Positions 17,737 to 25,095 of a stretch of DNA of 64,000 nucleotides are shown here, piece by piece; the first letter of the stretch is position 1, and every line of letters starts with the position of its first letter. Source of the stretch: Streptomyces cavernae (GTDB taxonomy: Bacteria > Actinomycetota > Actinomycetes > Streptomycetales > Streptomycetaceae); assembly GCF_004023625.1 (NCBI RefSeq), contig NZ_RPDJ01000001.1, forward strand, positions 248,001-312,000, given 5' to 3'. The notes under the pieces are model-generated. The model saw nothing but the letters and a program-made list of their open reading frames with translations. It was not told the origin of the DNA and did no database searches. Both the position numbers and the translations under genes were made by a program.

Positions 17737-18879
17737 TCACCAGCCGAGCAGCCCGGCCAGCCGCTCCCGGTGGTGCGCGGCACCGCCCAGCAGCACGGCG
17801 TCGGACTGGGCGCGCCGGAAGTACAGATGTGCGTCGTGCTCCCAGGTGAAGCCCATGCCGCCGTGCAACTGCACGCACTCCGCGGCTACGAACACGAACG
17901 CCTCGCCGCACCACGCCTGAGCCACCGCGGCGGCCTCGGCCAGCGCCCCGGGGGAACCGGCCGCCCGGACCGCCCGCACCACCGCCGACCGGGCGCCCTC
18001 GACCTGGAGCAGCATGTCGGCACAGGTGTGCTTGACCGCCTGGAAACTGCCGATGGACCTGCCGAACTGGGTCCGGTCCCGTACGTGCGCCACGGTCATG
18101 TCCAACGCGGCCTGCGCACCACCGAGTTGTTCGGCGGCCAGGGCCACCAGGGCCACGTCCAGGGCCCGGGTGACGACGTCCGCCCCCGCACCCCCGGCGG
18201 TCAGCGCCCGGGCCCGCGCACCGGAGAAGGCGACCACGGCCTGGCCGCGACTGAGGTCCAGGGTGGGCACCCGGCGGACCGTCACCCCCGGATCGCCCGG
18301 GTCGACGAGAAAGAGATCCACTCCGTCGGCTCCGCCGGCCGCGACCACCAGCGCCGCGGCGTCCGCACCGTCGAGGACGAAGGGCGCGGTTCCGTCCAGT
18401 ACGGGAGCGCCGTCGCGCCCGGTGACGGCCACCGGTACGGCGTCCGGGCGCCAGGCGCCGTCGGGTGACGCGATCGCGAGGGCGTGCACCGTGCCGCCGG
18501 CCAGCTCCGCCAGCGCCTCGTCCGCGGTGCCGCAGCCCGCCAGCACCTGTCCGGCCAGCACGGTCGAGGACAGCAGGGGCACCGGCGCGAGCGTCCTGCC
18601 CAACTCCTCGCAGACCAGGGCGATCTCCGCCAGGGACCCGATGCCCCCGACGGCCTCCGGCAGCCCGAGCGCGGCCAGACCGACCTGCCTGCCCAGGGTG
18701 TCCCACAACGCGGCGTCGACACAGGGGGAGTACTCGTCCAGCCCCCGCACGGCCGTCGTGCCACCGGCGTCCGCGCACACCGACCGTACGGTCTCGCGCA
18801 GATCGTCCCGTTCGGTGTCCGACAGGGCCATGCCCGTACCGGACGCCCCACCCACGGGATCGGTCATGGTGCTCGTCAT
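17737..18879 (-). CDS. Acyl-CoA dehydrogenase (FadE-like)
   Basis: 380 residues. The C-terminal FAD domain contains ECVQLHGGMGFTWEHDAHLY, followed by FRRAQSDAVLLGG, typical of FadE subunits of the type that form alpha/beta heterotetramers in sterol and side-chain degradation. The start overlaps the PPDK-like gene stop by 4 bp (ATGA). With the divergent acyl-CoA dehydrogenase at 23342 it could form the two unlike subunits of one enzyme. Confidence 0.88.
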   Translation of the reverse strand: MTSTMTDPVGGASGTGMALSDTERDDLRETVRSVCADAGGTTAVRGLDEYSPCVDAALWDTLGRQVGLAALGLPEAVGGIGSLAEIALVCEELGRTLAPVPLLSSTVLAGQVLAGCGTADEALAELAGGTVHALAIASPDGAWRPDAVPVAVTGRDGAPVLDGTAPFVLDGADAAALVVAAGGADGVDLFLVDPGDPGVTVRRVPTLDLSRGQAVVAFSGARARALTAGGAGADVVTRALDVALVALAAEQLGGAQAALDMTVAHVRDRTQFGRSIGSFQAVKHTCADMLLQVEGARSAVVRAVRAAGSPGALAEAAAVAQAWCGEAFVFVAAECVQLHGGMGFTWEHDAHLYFRRAQSDAVLLGGAAHHRERLAGLLGW

Positions 18880-21683
18880 CGTGCGCTCCCGCTCCCGCTG
18901 CTCCCGTTGCTTCCGCTCCCGTTCCGCCCGCTGTCGTCCCGTCCCGCGCCCAGCGCGCTGTGCGCGGCCGCCATCCGGGCGACCGGCACGCGGTGCGCGG
19001 AGCAGGAGACGTAGTCGAGGCCGAGGCCGTCGCAGAAGGCGATCGACTCCGGGTCCCCGCCGTGCTCACCGCACACCCCGAGCTTGATGTCCGGCCGTAC
19101 GCTCCGGGCCCGCTCCGCCGCCAGGGCGACCAGCGCGCCCACCCCGTGCGGATCGAGCCGGGCGAACGGGCTGGCCGCCAGCAGTCCGCGGTCCCGGTAC
19201 ACGGCGAGCACCTGGCGCTCCACGTCGTCGCGGGAGAAACCGTAGGTGAGCTGGGTGAGGTCGTTGGTGCCGAACGAGAAGAACTCGGCGTGCTCGGCGA
19301 GTTCCGCGGCCAGCAGCGCCGCACGGGGCGTCTCGATCATCGTGCCGAGGCGGTACGGGACCTCGACGCCGGTGCGGGCCGCGACCGCCTCGGCGGCCCC
19401 GCGCACATGAGCCGCCGCGACGGCCAGCTCCTCCGGGAGACTGACGAGCGGGATCATCACCTCCAGCTCGGGCCGCACACCGGTGGCCGCGACCTCCACC
19501 CAGGCCGCGAAGAGCGCCTCGGCCTGCGCCGGGTAGAGCCGCTCGTGCAGCAGGGCCAGCCGCACCCCGCGCAGCCCGAGCATGGGGTTGGCCTCCCGCA
19601 GCGCGGCGGCCCGCTGTTCGGCCGCGGCGTCCTCGGCCTCCCCGGGGGCGGGCAGGAACTCGTGCAGCGGCGCGTCCAGCAGCCGTACGGTGACCGGGCG
19701 GTCGCCGACGGCCGTCAACAGATCCCGGAAGTCCTCGTGCTGGGCGCGTTCCAGCGCCAGCAAGGCCTCGGTCCGGGCGTCCGGGTCGGCGGCGAGGATC
19801 ACCCGCCGGATCAGCGGCAGCCGCTCCCCGAGGAACTGGTGCTCGGTGCGGCACAGACCGACCCCCTCCGCGCCCAGGGCCACCGCAGTGTTCACCTCCG
19901 CCGCCGTGTCGGCGTTGACCCGCACACCCAGCCGTCGCAGGTCGTCCGCCCACCCCAGCACGGTGGACAGTTCCGGGGGCGGACCGGCGACGGTGACCGG
20001 CAGCGTCCCGGCGTAGACGGTGCCGGTGCGGCCGTCGAGCGACACCGGGTCGCCTTCACGCAGCACCCGGTCCCCGATCCGCACCGTGCCCTCGGCCGGG
20101 AGGACGCGCAGCGACTCGGCGCCGCACACCGCGGGGATCCCGGCGCCCCGCGCCACCACCGCGGCGTGCGAGGCGATACCACCGCTGCCCGTGAGCACCG
20201 CGGCGGCGGCCAGCATCCCGGGGACATCGGCCGGTGTGGTCTCCTGGGCCACCAGGACGACGGGCGTGCCGTCCGCGGCGAGTTCGAGGGCGCGTTCGGC
20301 GGACAGCACCACGCTTCCGGCGGCGGCCCCGGGAGAAGCGGGCAGCCCTCGGACGAGGAGATCCTCCGCACCGGTCAACCTCAGCCGCGCGTGCAGCAGT
20401 TCCTGCACCTGGTCGGGGCCGATGCGGCGGACCGCCTCCTGCGGGGACAGGGTCCCGTCGCCGGCCAGATCCGCGGCCAGGCACACCGAGGCGCGCAGCG
20501 GCGGGCGGCTCTGTGCAGCGGCGGCCAGCAGCGCGATCTCGCCGTCGCGCACCTCGAAGTCGACCGAGACGGGCGAGTGCAGATGGCGTTCGAGGGTGAG
20601 CATCGCGTGCTCCAGCAGCGCGGTGCCACCGCCCAGCCGGTCCAGCGGTTCGCCGGTGAGCGGCGGCGGCGAGCTGCGGCGTACCCCGCGGAAGAAGGAG
20701 CCCTGCGGGGAGAACCGGCCGCTCTCGGGGTCCCGGCTCACGGCAGTGCCGTAGCCGGAGCGGTCCGCCGGTCCGATGCGCAGCGCCTGTACGTGCAGTG
20801 CGATGCCGAGATCCGCGGGGAGCCGCTGTGCCTTGCGGGCCCGTCTGGCCCGGGGCGAGGCCCACCGTCCCAGCATCGCCCGGGCGGCCAGCGCGAGCTG
20901 CTCGGCCGGGTCCTCCGGGTACGGCCGCGCGGTGTGCCGGGCCACCGCCGACAGCAGCGCGTCGACGCGGGCCCGGTGATCCGGGGCGTCGAGAAGGACG
21001 TCGTCGAGGTCGGGACCGGGAACGTCGAGGGCGTACTCGGCGATCATGCGGATCGTAGCCGCCCACACCTCGTACAGCGCCTCCTCGCCGCCGATGACGG
21101 CACACAGGCCGGCGGCCCCGGCCGGGGTGACGCCGAGGCAGGCGAGGTCGGGCGGCAGCCCCGCCACGTCGGCCGGCGCGCTTGCCGACAACCGCAGCAG
21201 CAGCGGCCTGCCCCCGTCGCCGATCCGCCGTCCCGACAACTGCTCCACGAGTTCCAGGGCGGCGCGGGCGTTCTCCGGCTCGCACAGTGCGGCGGCCGAA
21301 CCGACCGGCACGCTGAGTCCTGGCACCACCGGCAGCCCGAGCGCCACCAGCCGGTCCATGGCGACGCCGTGCGTGCCCAGATCCGCGGCCTCCAGCCCGC
21401 GGATCCGCCCCTGGCCGTAGGGGACCAGAGCGCGGCCGGGGCCCTGCGCCCGGGGAAGCGTGTCGGCTTCGGGGCGCACGTCGGCTTCGGGGAGCATGCC
21501 GGCCTTCGAGAGCATGCCGGCTTCGGGCTGCAGCTCCGCCTCCGGGAGCACATCGGCTTCGGGCCGCGCCTCGGACTCGGAAAGCACATCTTCGGGGAGC
21601 ATGTCGGCTCTCGGGAGCACGTCGGCTACGGGGAGGGCTTCCTGCGCGTCGAGCGCGTCTGCCCGGCGGTCGGTGACGCTCAA
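18876..21683 (-). CDS. PPDK-like phosphotransferase with degenerate ATP-binding domain
   Basis: 935 residues from a TTG at 21683 that overlaps the upstream stop (TTGA) and has AAGGAG six bases before it. Residues 1-80 are a low-complexity Pro/Glu/Ala tail. The remainder follows the pyruvate, phosphate dikinase plan. The phosphohistidine domain is intact (GGIASHAAVVARGAG). So is the PEP/pyruvate barrel (RLLDAPLHEFLP, ANPMLGLRGVRL, FFSFGTNDLTQ and GVCGEHGGDP with the catalytic Cys). The ATP-grasp half is eroded: no GGKGANL, the VRSGA and PGMMDT motifs are gone (LRLSASAPADVAG), and the QTR of the last strand is replaced. It may transfer phosphate between PEP and a non-nucleotide acceptor. Confidence 0.82.
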   Translation of the reverse strand: MSVTDRRADALDAQEALPVADVLPRADMLPEDVLSESEARPEADVLPEAELQPEAGMLSKAGMLPEADVRPEADTLPRAQGPGRALVPYGQGRIRGLEAADLGTHGVAMDRLVALGLPVVPGLSVPVGSAAALCEPENARAALELVEQLSGRRIGDGGRPLLLRLSASAPADVAGLPPDLACLGVTPAGAAGLCAVIGGEEALYEVWAATIRMIAEYALDVPGPDLDDVLLDAPDHRARVDALLSAVARHTARPYPEDPAEQLALAARAMLGRWASPRARRARKAQRLPADLGIALHVQALRIGPADRSGYGTAVSRDPESGRFSPQGSFFRGVRRSSPPPLTGEPLDRLGGGTALLEHAMLTLERHLHSPVSVDFEVRDGEIALLAAAAQSRPPLRASVCLAADLAGDGTLSPQEAVRRIGPDQVQELLHARLRLTGAEDLLVRGLPASPGAAAGSVVLSAERALELAADGTPVVLVAQETTPADVPGMLAAAAVLTGSGGIASHAAVVARGAGIPAVCGAESLRVLPAEGTVRIGDRVLREGDPVSLDGRTGTVYAGTLPVTVAGPPPELSTVLGWADDLRRLGVRVNADTAAEVNTAVALGAEGVGLCRTEHQFLGERLPLIRRVILAADPDARTEALLALERAQHEDFRDLLTAVGDRPVTVRLLDAPLHEFLPAPGEAEDAAAEQRAAALREANPMLGLRGVRLALLHERLYPAQAEALFAAWVEVAATGVRPELEVMIPLVSLPEELAVAAAHVRGAAEAVAARTGVEVPYRLGTMIETPRAALLAAELAEHAEFFSFGTNDLTQLTYGFSRDDVERQVLAVYRDRGLLAASPFARLDPHGVGALVALAAERARSVRPDIKLGVCGEHGGDPESIAFCDGLGLDYVSCSAHRVPVARMAAAHSALGAGRDDSGRNGSGSNGSSGSGSAR
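21462..21638 (-). repeat. In-frame 18-bp minisatellite (10 units) in the PPDK-like gene
   Basis: Ten consecutive units, nine of 18 bp and one of 15 bp, so the frame is kept. They encode a degenerate hexapeptide of the type ADVLPE in the N-terminal tail of the PPDK-like protein. Units begin at 21462, 21480, 21498, 21516, 21534, 21552, 21570, 21588 (15 bp), 21603 and 21621. Confidence 0.8.
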
Positions 21684-22318
21684 CCCCGGCTCCTTCGGAC
21701 CAGTTCCTCCTCGAGGGCCTCGTCCTCGGCCCGGCTGACTCCCAGCACCAGCAGCAGCTCCTGGTGCAGCCGCATCCACACCGTGTGGTACGAGTCGCAC
21801 AGCGGCGAGGCGAGCCACTCCACCGCGCCCTCGTCGAACCGGTCGAGGGCCTCCTCGAGGGCCGTCATGTACCGTCCGCTGCCCGCGAGTTCGCGTTCGA
21901 GCCTGCGCAGCACCGGCTGGATGGCCTCGTGCACGTCCTCCAGCGACTCGCGCACCTCGGCGTCGTAGACACTGTCGGAGTGGTCGTTGGCTGTGCCGTC
22001 GGGGCGGCACTGCCACGCCGTGCACACCTCGCGGATCCTCCGGTTGACCGGCAGGAACGCCTCGTAGACCGCGGTGATCCGCTGCTCCTCGGCGGAACCG
22101 GGGGCGATCCGCAGGATCTGGGCGGCGGCCGTCCGGGCGCGCTCGGTCGGCAGCACCATCGGGCCCTTCACCATCGCCAGCCCGGCCTCGACCAGGGGAC
22201 GGTGCTCGGACTCGGGCCTGCCGCGCCACATGCCCCGCAGGACGAGGTCGACGACGGCTTCGGTGAGGGACTCGTCGAGAGCGTCCGTTCCGGCCACGGC
22301 AGCAGGTTGCATCGCCAT
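21680..22318 (-). CDS. Conserved-looking helical protein of unknown function, coupled to the PPDK-like gene
   Basis: 212 residues from the ATG at 22318, which has GAGGAAGAGG just upstream. The protein is acidic and predicted all-helical, with Leu/Arg/Glu-rich stretches such as ERARTAAAQILRIAP and LEDVHEAIQPVLRRLE. There is no signal peptide or membrane segment. I do not recognise a family. The stop overlaps the PPDK-like start, so the two are translated together, which suggests a physical partner. It could substitute for the missing nucleotide-binding function or be a substrate adaptor; both are speculation. Confidence 0.75.
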   Translation of the reverse strand: MAMQPAAVAGTDALDESLTEAVVDLVLRGMWRGRPESEHRPLVEAGLAMVKGPMVLPTERARTAAAQILRIAPGSAEEQRITAVYEAFLPVNRRIREVCTAWQCRPDGTANDHSDSVYDAEVRESLEDVHEAIQPVLRRLERELAGSGRYMTALEEALDRFDEGAVEWLASPLCDSYHTVWMRLHQELLLVLGVSRAEDEALEEELVRRSRG

Positions 22319-22383
22319 ACCTCTTCCTCGGTGCTGTGTTGCCCGGAGGTTACGCTCCGGCGGGGTTGTTAGTGAAGAGTCCA

Positions 22384-23214
22384 TCAAGAAACACTTTCCG
22401 GTTTCCGGTCCGCGCGCCGGTCGCCGCCCGCCCCCGCCGGGGTCCGCGGGGCCAGGAACGCGGCCATCCGGGCCTGTGCCTCCTCACCGTCCGCGAGGCC
22501 CGCGATCAGCCGAGCCTCCTCGGCGAGGTGACGGCGAAGCCCGTCGGCGGCCAGGGCGTCGCGCCGCAGCAGGCCCTTCGCCGCCCGCAGTGCGGCGCCG
22601 GCCCCGGCGGCCAGCTCCGCGGCGGTGCGCCGCGCAGTCCCGTCCAGCTCGTCGTCGTCCACGGCCCGGGAGACCAGGCCGAACCGTTCGGCGTCCGCGC
22701 CGGTCAGGACCCGGTTGGTGAGGATCAGATCGGCCGCCGCCCGGGGCCCGGCCAGGCGCGGGAGCAGCCAGGACGCCCCACAGTCGGGGGTCAGTCCGAT
22801 CGCCGTGTAAGCGAGGCGGAACCGCGCCGACCGCGCGGCCAGCACCAGGTCGCCGACCAGGGCGAGGCCGATGCCGCCGCCCGCCGCGGCACCGCGTACC
22901 GCGGTCACCACGGGCACCGGCAGCTCGTACAGCGACAGCACCGCAGCGTGCGCGGCGGTCGCCACGGCGTGCACATACGCGCCGGTCTCGGCCCCGCGGC
23001 CGGCGAAGGCGCGCAGGTCGCCGCCGACGCAGAAGGTGGCGCCCGCCGCCCGCAGCAGGACCGCGCCGCCCGGGTCCGCGGCCACCTCGGCCGTCACGTC
23101 CCGCAGCGCCTCGGCGGTCCGCAGATCCAGGGCGTTGCCCCGTCCGGGATCGTCCAGCAGGAGTTCGACGACTCCGTCCGGATGGCGGACGACCCGGACC
23201 GGCTCGGTATCCAT
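22384..23214 (-). CDS. Enoyl-CoA hydratase/isomerase family protein
   Basis: 276 residues from the ATG at 23214 (GGGAGAGG upstream). The crotonase fold is shown by LDDPGRGNALDL, the oxyanion-hole segment FCVGGDLRAFAG, and VRGAAAGGGIGLALVGDLVL. In place of a hydratase Glu pair the second region reads YTAIGLTPDCGASWLLPRL, with Asp where many hydratases have Glu; that pattern occurs in isomerase-type members. It is the first gene of the operon and divergent from an acyl-CoA dehydrogenase. Confidence 0.9.
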   Translation of the reverse strand: MDTEPVRVVRHPDGVVELLLDDPGRGNALDLRTAEALRDVTAEVAADPGGAVLLRAAGATFCVGGDLRAFAGRGAETGAYVHAVATAAHAAVLSLYELPVPVVTAVRGAAAGGGIGLALVGDLVLAARSARFRLAYTAIGLTPDCGASWLLPRLAGPRAAADLILTNRVLTGADAERFGLVSRAVDDDELDGTARRTAAELAAGAGAALRAAKGLLRRDALAADGLRRHLAEEARLIAGLADGEEAQARMAAFLAPRTPAGAGGDRRADRKPESVS

Positions 23215-23228
23215 GTGACCTCTCCCGT

Positions 23229-23264
23229 CATCGCGCGATGTCACTCAGGAAGATACGAAGATAC
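23229..23264. promoter_or_regulatory. Divergent operator region between enoyl-CoA hydratase and acyl-CoA dehydrogenase genes
   Basis: The 127-bp divergent spacer holds the 12-bp perfect palindrome CATCGCGCGATG (23229-23240) and two tandem octamers GAAGATAC (23249-23256, 23257-23264) followed by a partial third. Either could be a repressor site for both operons. Confidence 0.4.
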
Positions 23265-23341
23265 TGAAGACGTTGTACAGTTTCTAGGCGTAGCGGGCGC
23301 CGACGCCCCTACGTTCGTACGCCCCATTGGCGGGAGGAACC

Positions 23342-24562
23342 GTGCCCATCCAGTTCGACGTCGATCCGCCCGTCGCCCGACTCGCCGAACTCACCGCCGA
23401 GTTCGTGCGGGAGGTCGTCGTCCCCGCCGAGCGCGACTGCGGCGGATCCGTCCACGACGCACCCGACGAACTGCGCGCCTCCCTGCAGAAGGCCGCCCGC
23501 GACGCAGGCCTGTTCGTGCCGCACATGCCACCCCGGTGGGGCGGGCACGGACTCGACCTGCGCGGGCAGGCCGTCGTGTTCGAGGCCGCCGGGTACTCGC
23601 TGCTCGGACCCCTCGCCCTGAACTGCGCGGCGCCGGACGAGGGCAACATGCACCTGCTGGAGAAGGTGGCCACCGAGCAGCAGAAGGAGCGTTATCTGCG
23701 CCCACTCGCCGCCGGTGAGTGCCGCTCCTGTTTCGCGATGACCGAACCGGCTCCGGGAGCCGGGGCCGACCCCCGCTCCCTGCGGACCACGGCGACCCGG
23801 GTCCCCGGCGGGTGGCGCATCGACGGACGCAAGTGGTTCATCAGCGGGGCGAACGGAGCCGGCTTCGCCATCGTCATGGCGCGCACCTCCGGCAGTCCCG
23901 GTGACCCCGGCGGGGCCACGATGTTCCTGGTCGACGCCGGCACCCCGGGCATGCGCATCGTCCGCGACATCGAGACCCTGGACGAGAGCCTGTTCGCCGG
24001 ACACAGCGAGATCGTGTTCGAGGAGTGCGTGGTCGGCGAGGAACAGGTGCTGGGCGAGGTGGACCGCGGCTTCGACAACGCTCAGGTCCGGCTCGGCCCC
24101 GCCCGGATGACGCACTGCATGCGCTGGCTCGGCGCGGCCCGCCGCGCCCAGGACGTCGCACTGGAGCGGGCGGGAAGCCGGACCGCCTTCGGCTCCGTAC
24201 TGGGAGACCTCGGCATGGTGCAGCAAATGCTGGCCGACTCCGAGATCGACATCGAGGCGAGCCGTGCCCTGATCCTGCGTACCGCCTGGGAGTTGGACAC
24301 CGGTTCCGCGGCGGCGGCGCAACTCACCTCCGTCTCCAAGACCTTCGTGGCGGAGGCGGTGGGCCGCGTGGTCGACCGCGCGGTCCAGATCTGCGGAGCA
24401 CTGGGCATCTCGGCCGCCGACGCCCCACTGGCCCGCCTGCTCCGTGAGGTCCGGCCGTTCCGCATCTACGACGGCCCGTCGGAGACCCACCGCTTCGCCA
24501 TCGCACGCCGCGCGCTGCGCCCCCACCGGCAACCGCGCCCGGAGACGCCCGCCGACTCCTGA
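23342..24562 (+). CDS. Acyl-CoA dehydrogenase
   Basis: 406 residues from the GTG at 23342 (GGGAGGA directly upstream). Visible features are the FAD segment CFAMTEPAPGAGADPRSL, the substrate segment GRKWFISGANGAG, and the C-terminal RIYDGPSETHRFAIARRAL in which the active-site loop lies. It resembles long/branched-chain and FadE-type enzymes. It is divergent from the eight-gene catabolic operon and probably co-regulated with it; it may pair with the dehydrogenase at 17737-18879. Confidence 0.9.
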   Translation: MPIQFDVDPPVARLAELTAEFVREVVVPAERDCGGSVHDAPDELRASLQKAARDAGLFVPHMPPRWGGHGLDLRGQAVVFEAAGYSLLGPLALNCAAPDEGNMHLLEKVATEQQKERYLRPLAAGECRSCFAMTEPAPGAGADPRSLRTTATRVPGGWRIDGRKWFISGANGAGFAIVMARTSGSPGDPGGATMFLVDAGTPGMRIVRDIETLDESLFAGHSEIVFEECVVGEEQVLGEVDRGFDNAQVRLGPARMTHCMRWLGAARRAQDVALERAGSRTAFGSVLGDLGMVQQMLADSEIDIEASRALILRTAWELDTGSAAAAQLTSVSKTFVAEAVGRVVDRAVQICGALGISAADAPLARLLREVRPFRIYDGPSETHRFAIARRALRPHRQPRPETPADS

Positions 24563-24614
24563 CGGGGTGCCCACGGCCGGGAACGGCGGCCCGGCCGGGT
24601 GGGGTGGGAGTCAG

Positions 24615-24806
24615 CTGTCTCGGGATCGGGTTCGGGCACTGTCTCGGGATCGTGTTCGGGAGTTGTCTCGGCGCCGGGTTCGGGAGCTGTCTCGGCGTCG
24701 GATCCGGGAGCCGCGTGGGGCGTCGGGTCGTGAGCTGTGTCGGCTTCAGGTTCCGAGCCGTCCCCGTGTCCGGTCCCGAAGCCGTCTCGACGGCGGGTCC
24801 GGAGCC
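24615..24806. repeat. 8 x 24-bp tandem repeat
   Basis: Eight contiguous 24-bp units (24615, 24639, 24663, 24687, 24711, 24735, 24759, 24783), the first four highly similar, for example around TGTCTCGGGATCGGGTTCGG, the later ones degenerate. It lies in a 533-bp spacer downstream of the acyl-CoA dehydrogenase. Both strands are open in some frames, giving an octapeptide repeat, but there is no start site or codon bias that supports a gene. Confidence 0.75.
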
Positions 24807-24960
24807 GGTGCCGCCGCGCCGGAGCCCATGCCACGGCGCCGGAGCTCATGCCACGGCGCCTGAGCCGGTGCCGCCGTGCCGGAGCCCATGCCACCGCGCC
24901 TGAGCCGACGCCAGCGGGCCTGAGCCGGTGCCGGCGGGCCGGAGCCGACGCCACCGCGTC
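24801..24960. repeat. 8 x 20-bp tandem repeat
   Basis: Eight contiguous 20-bp units from 24801, with a consensus near GGAGCCCATGCCACCGCGCC. It directly continues the 24-bp array but has a different period, so the phase of any reading frame changes every unit. That argues against coding. It fills most of the rest of the spacer before the GH92 gene; 24961-25095 has no other visible feature apart from the GGAAGG ribosome-binding site. Confidence 0.75.
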
Positions 24961-25095
24961 GCGTTCACCGCGCATTCACCGGCCCGACGCACGACTCGCT
25001 TCCCGGCCTCCCAGGTGCCTCCTAAGCTCGCTGATCGACTCGGGGCGGCGCGTGATCGCGCGCGCCCGGTATCGGCTTCTCAACCGGAAGGTGCC

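Noticed and set aside
24466..24975. Open frame with octapeptide repeats through the 24-bp array
   Set aside because: The next array has a 20-bp period, which destroys any repeated peptide; there is no ribosome-binding site or codon bias.
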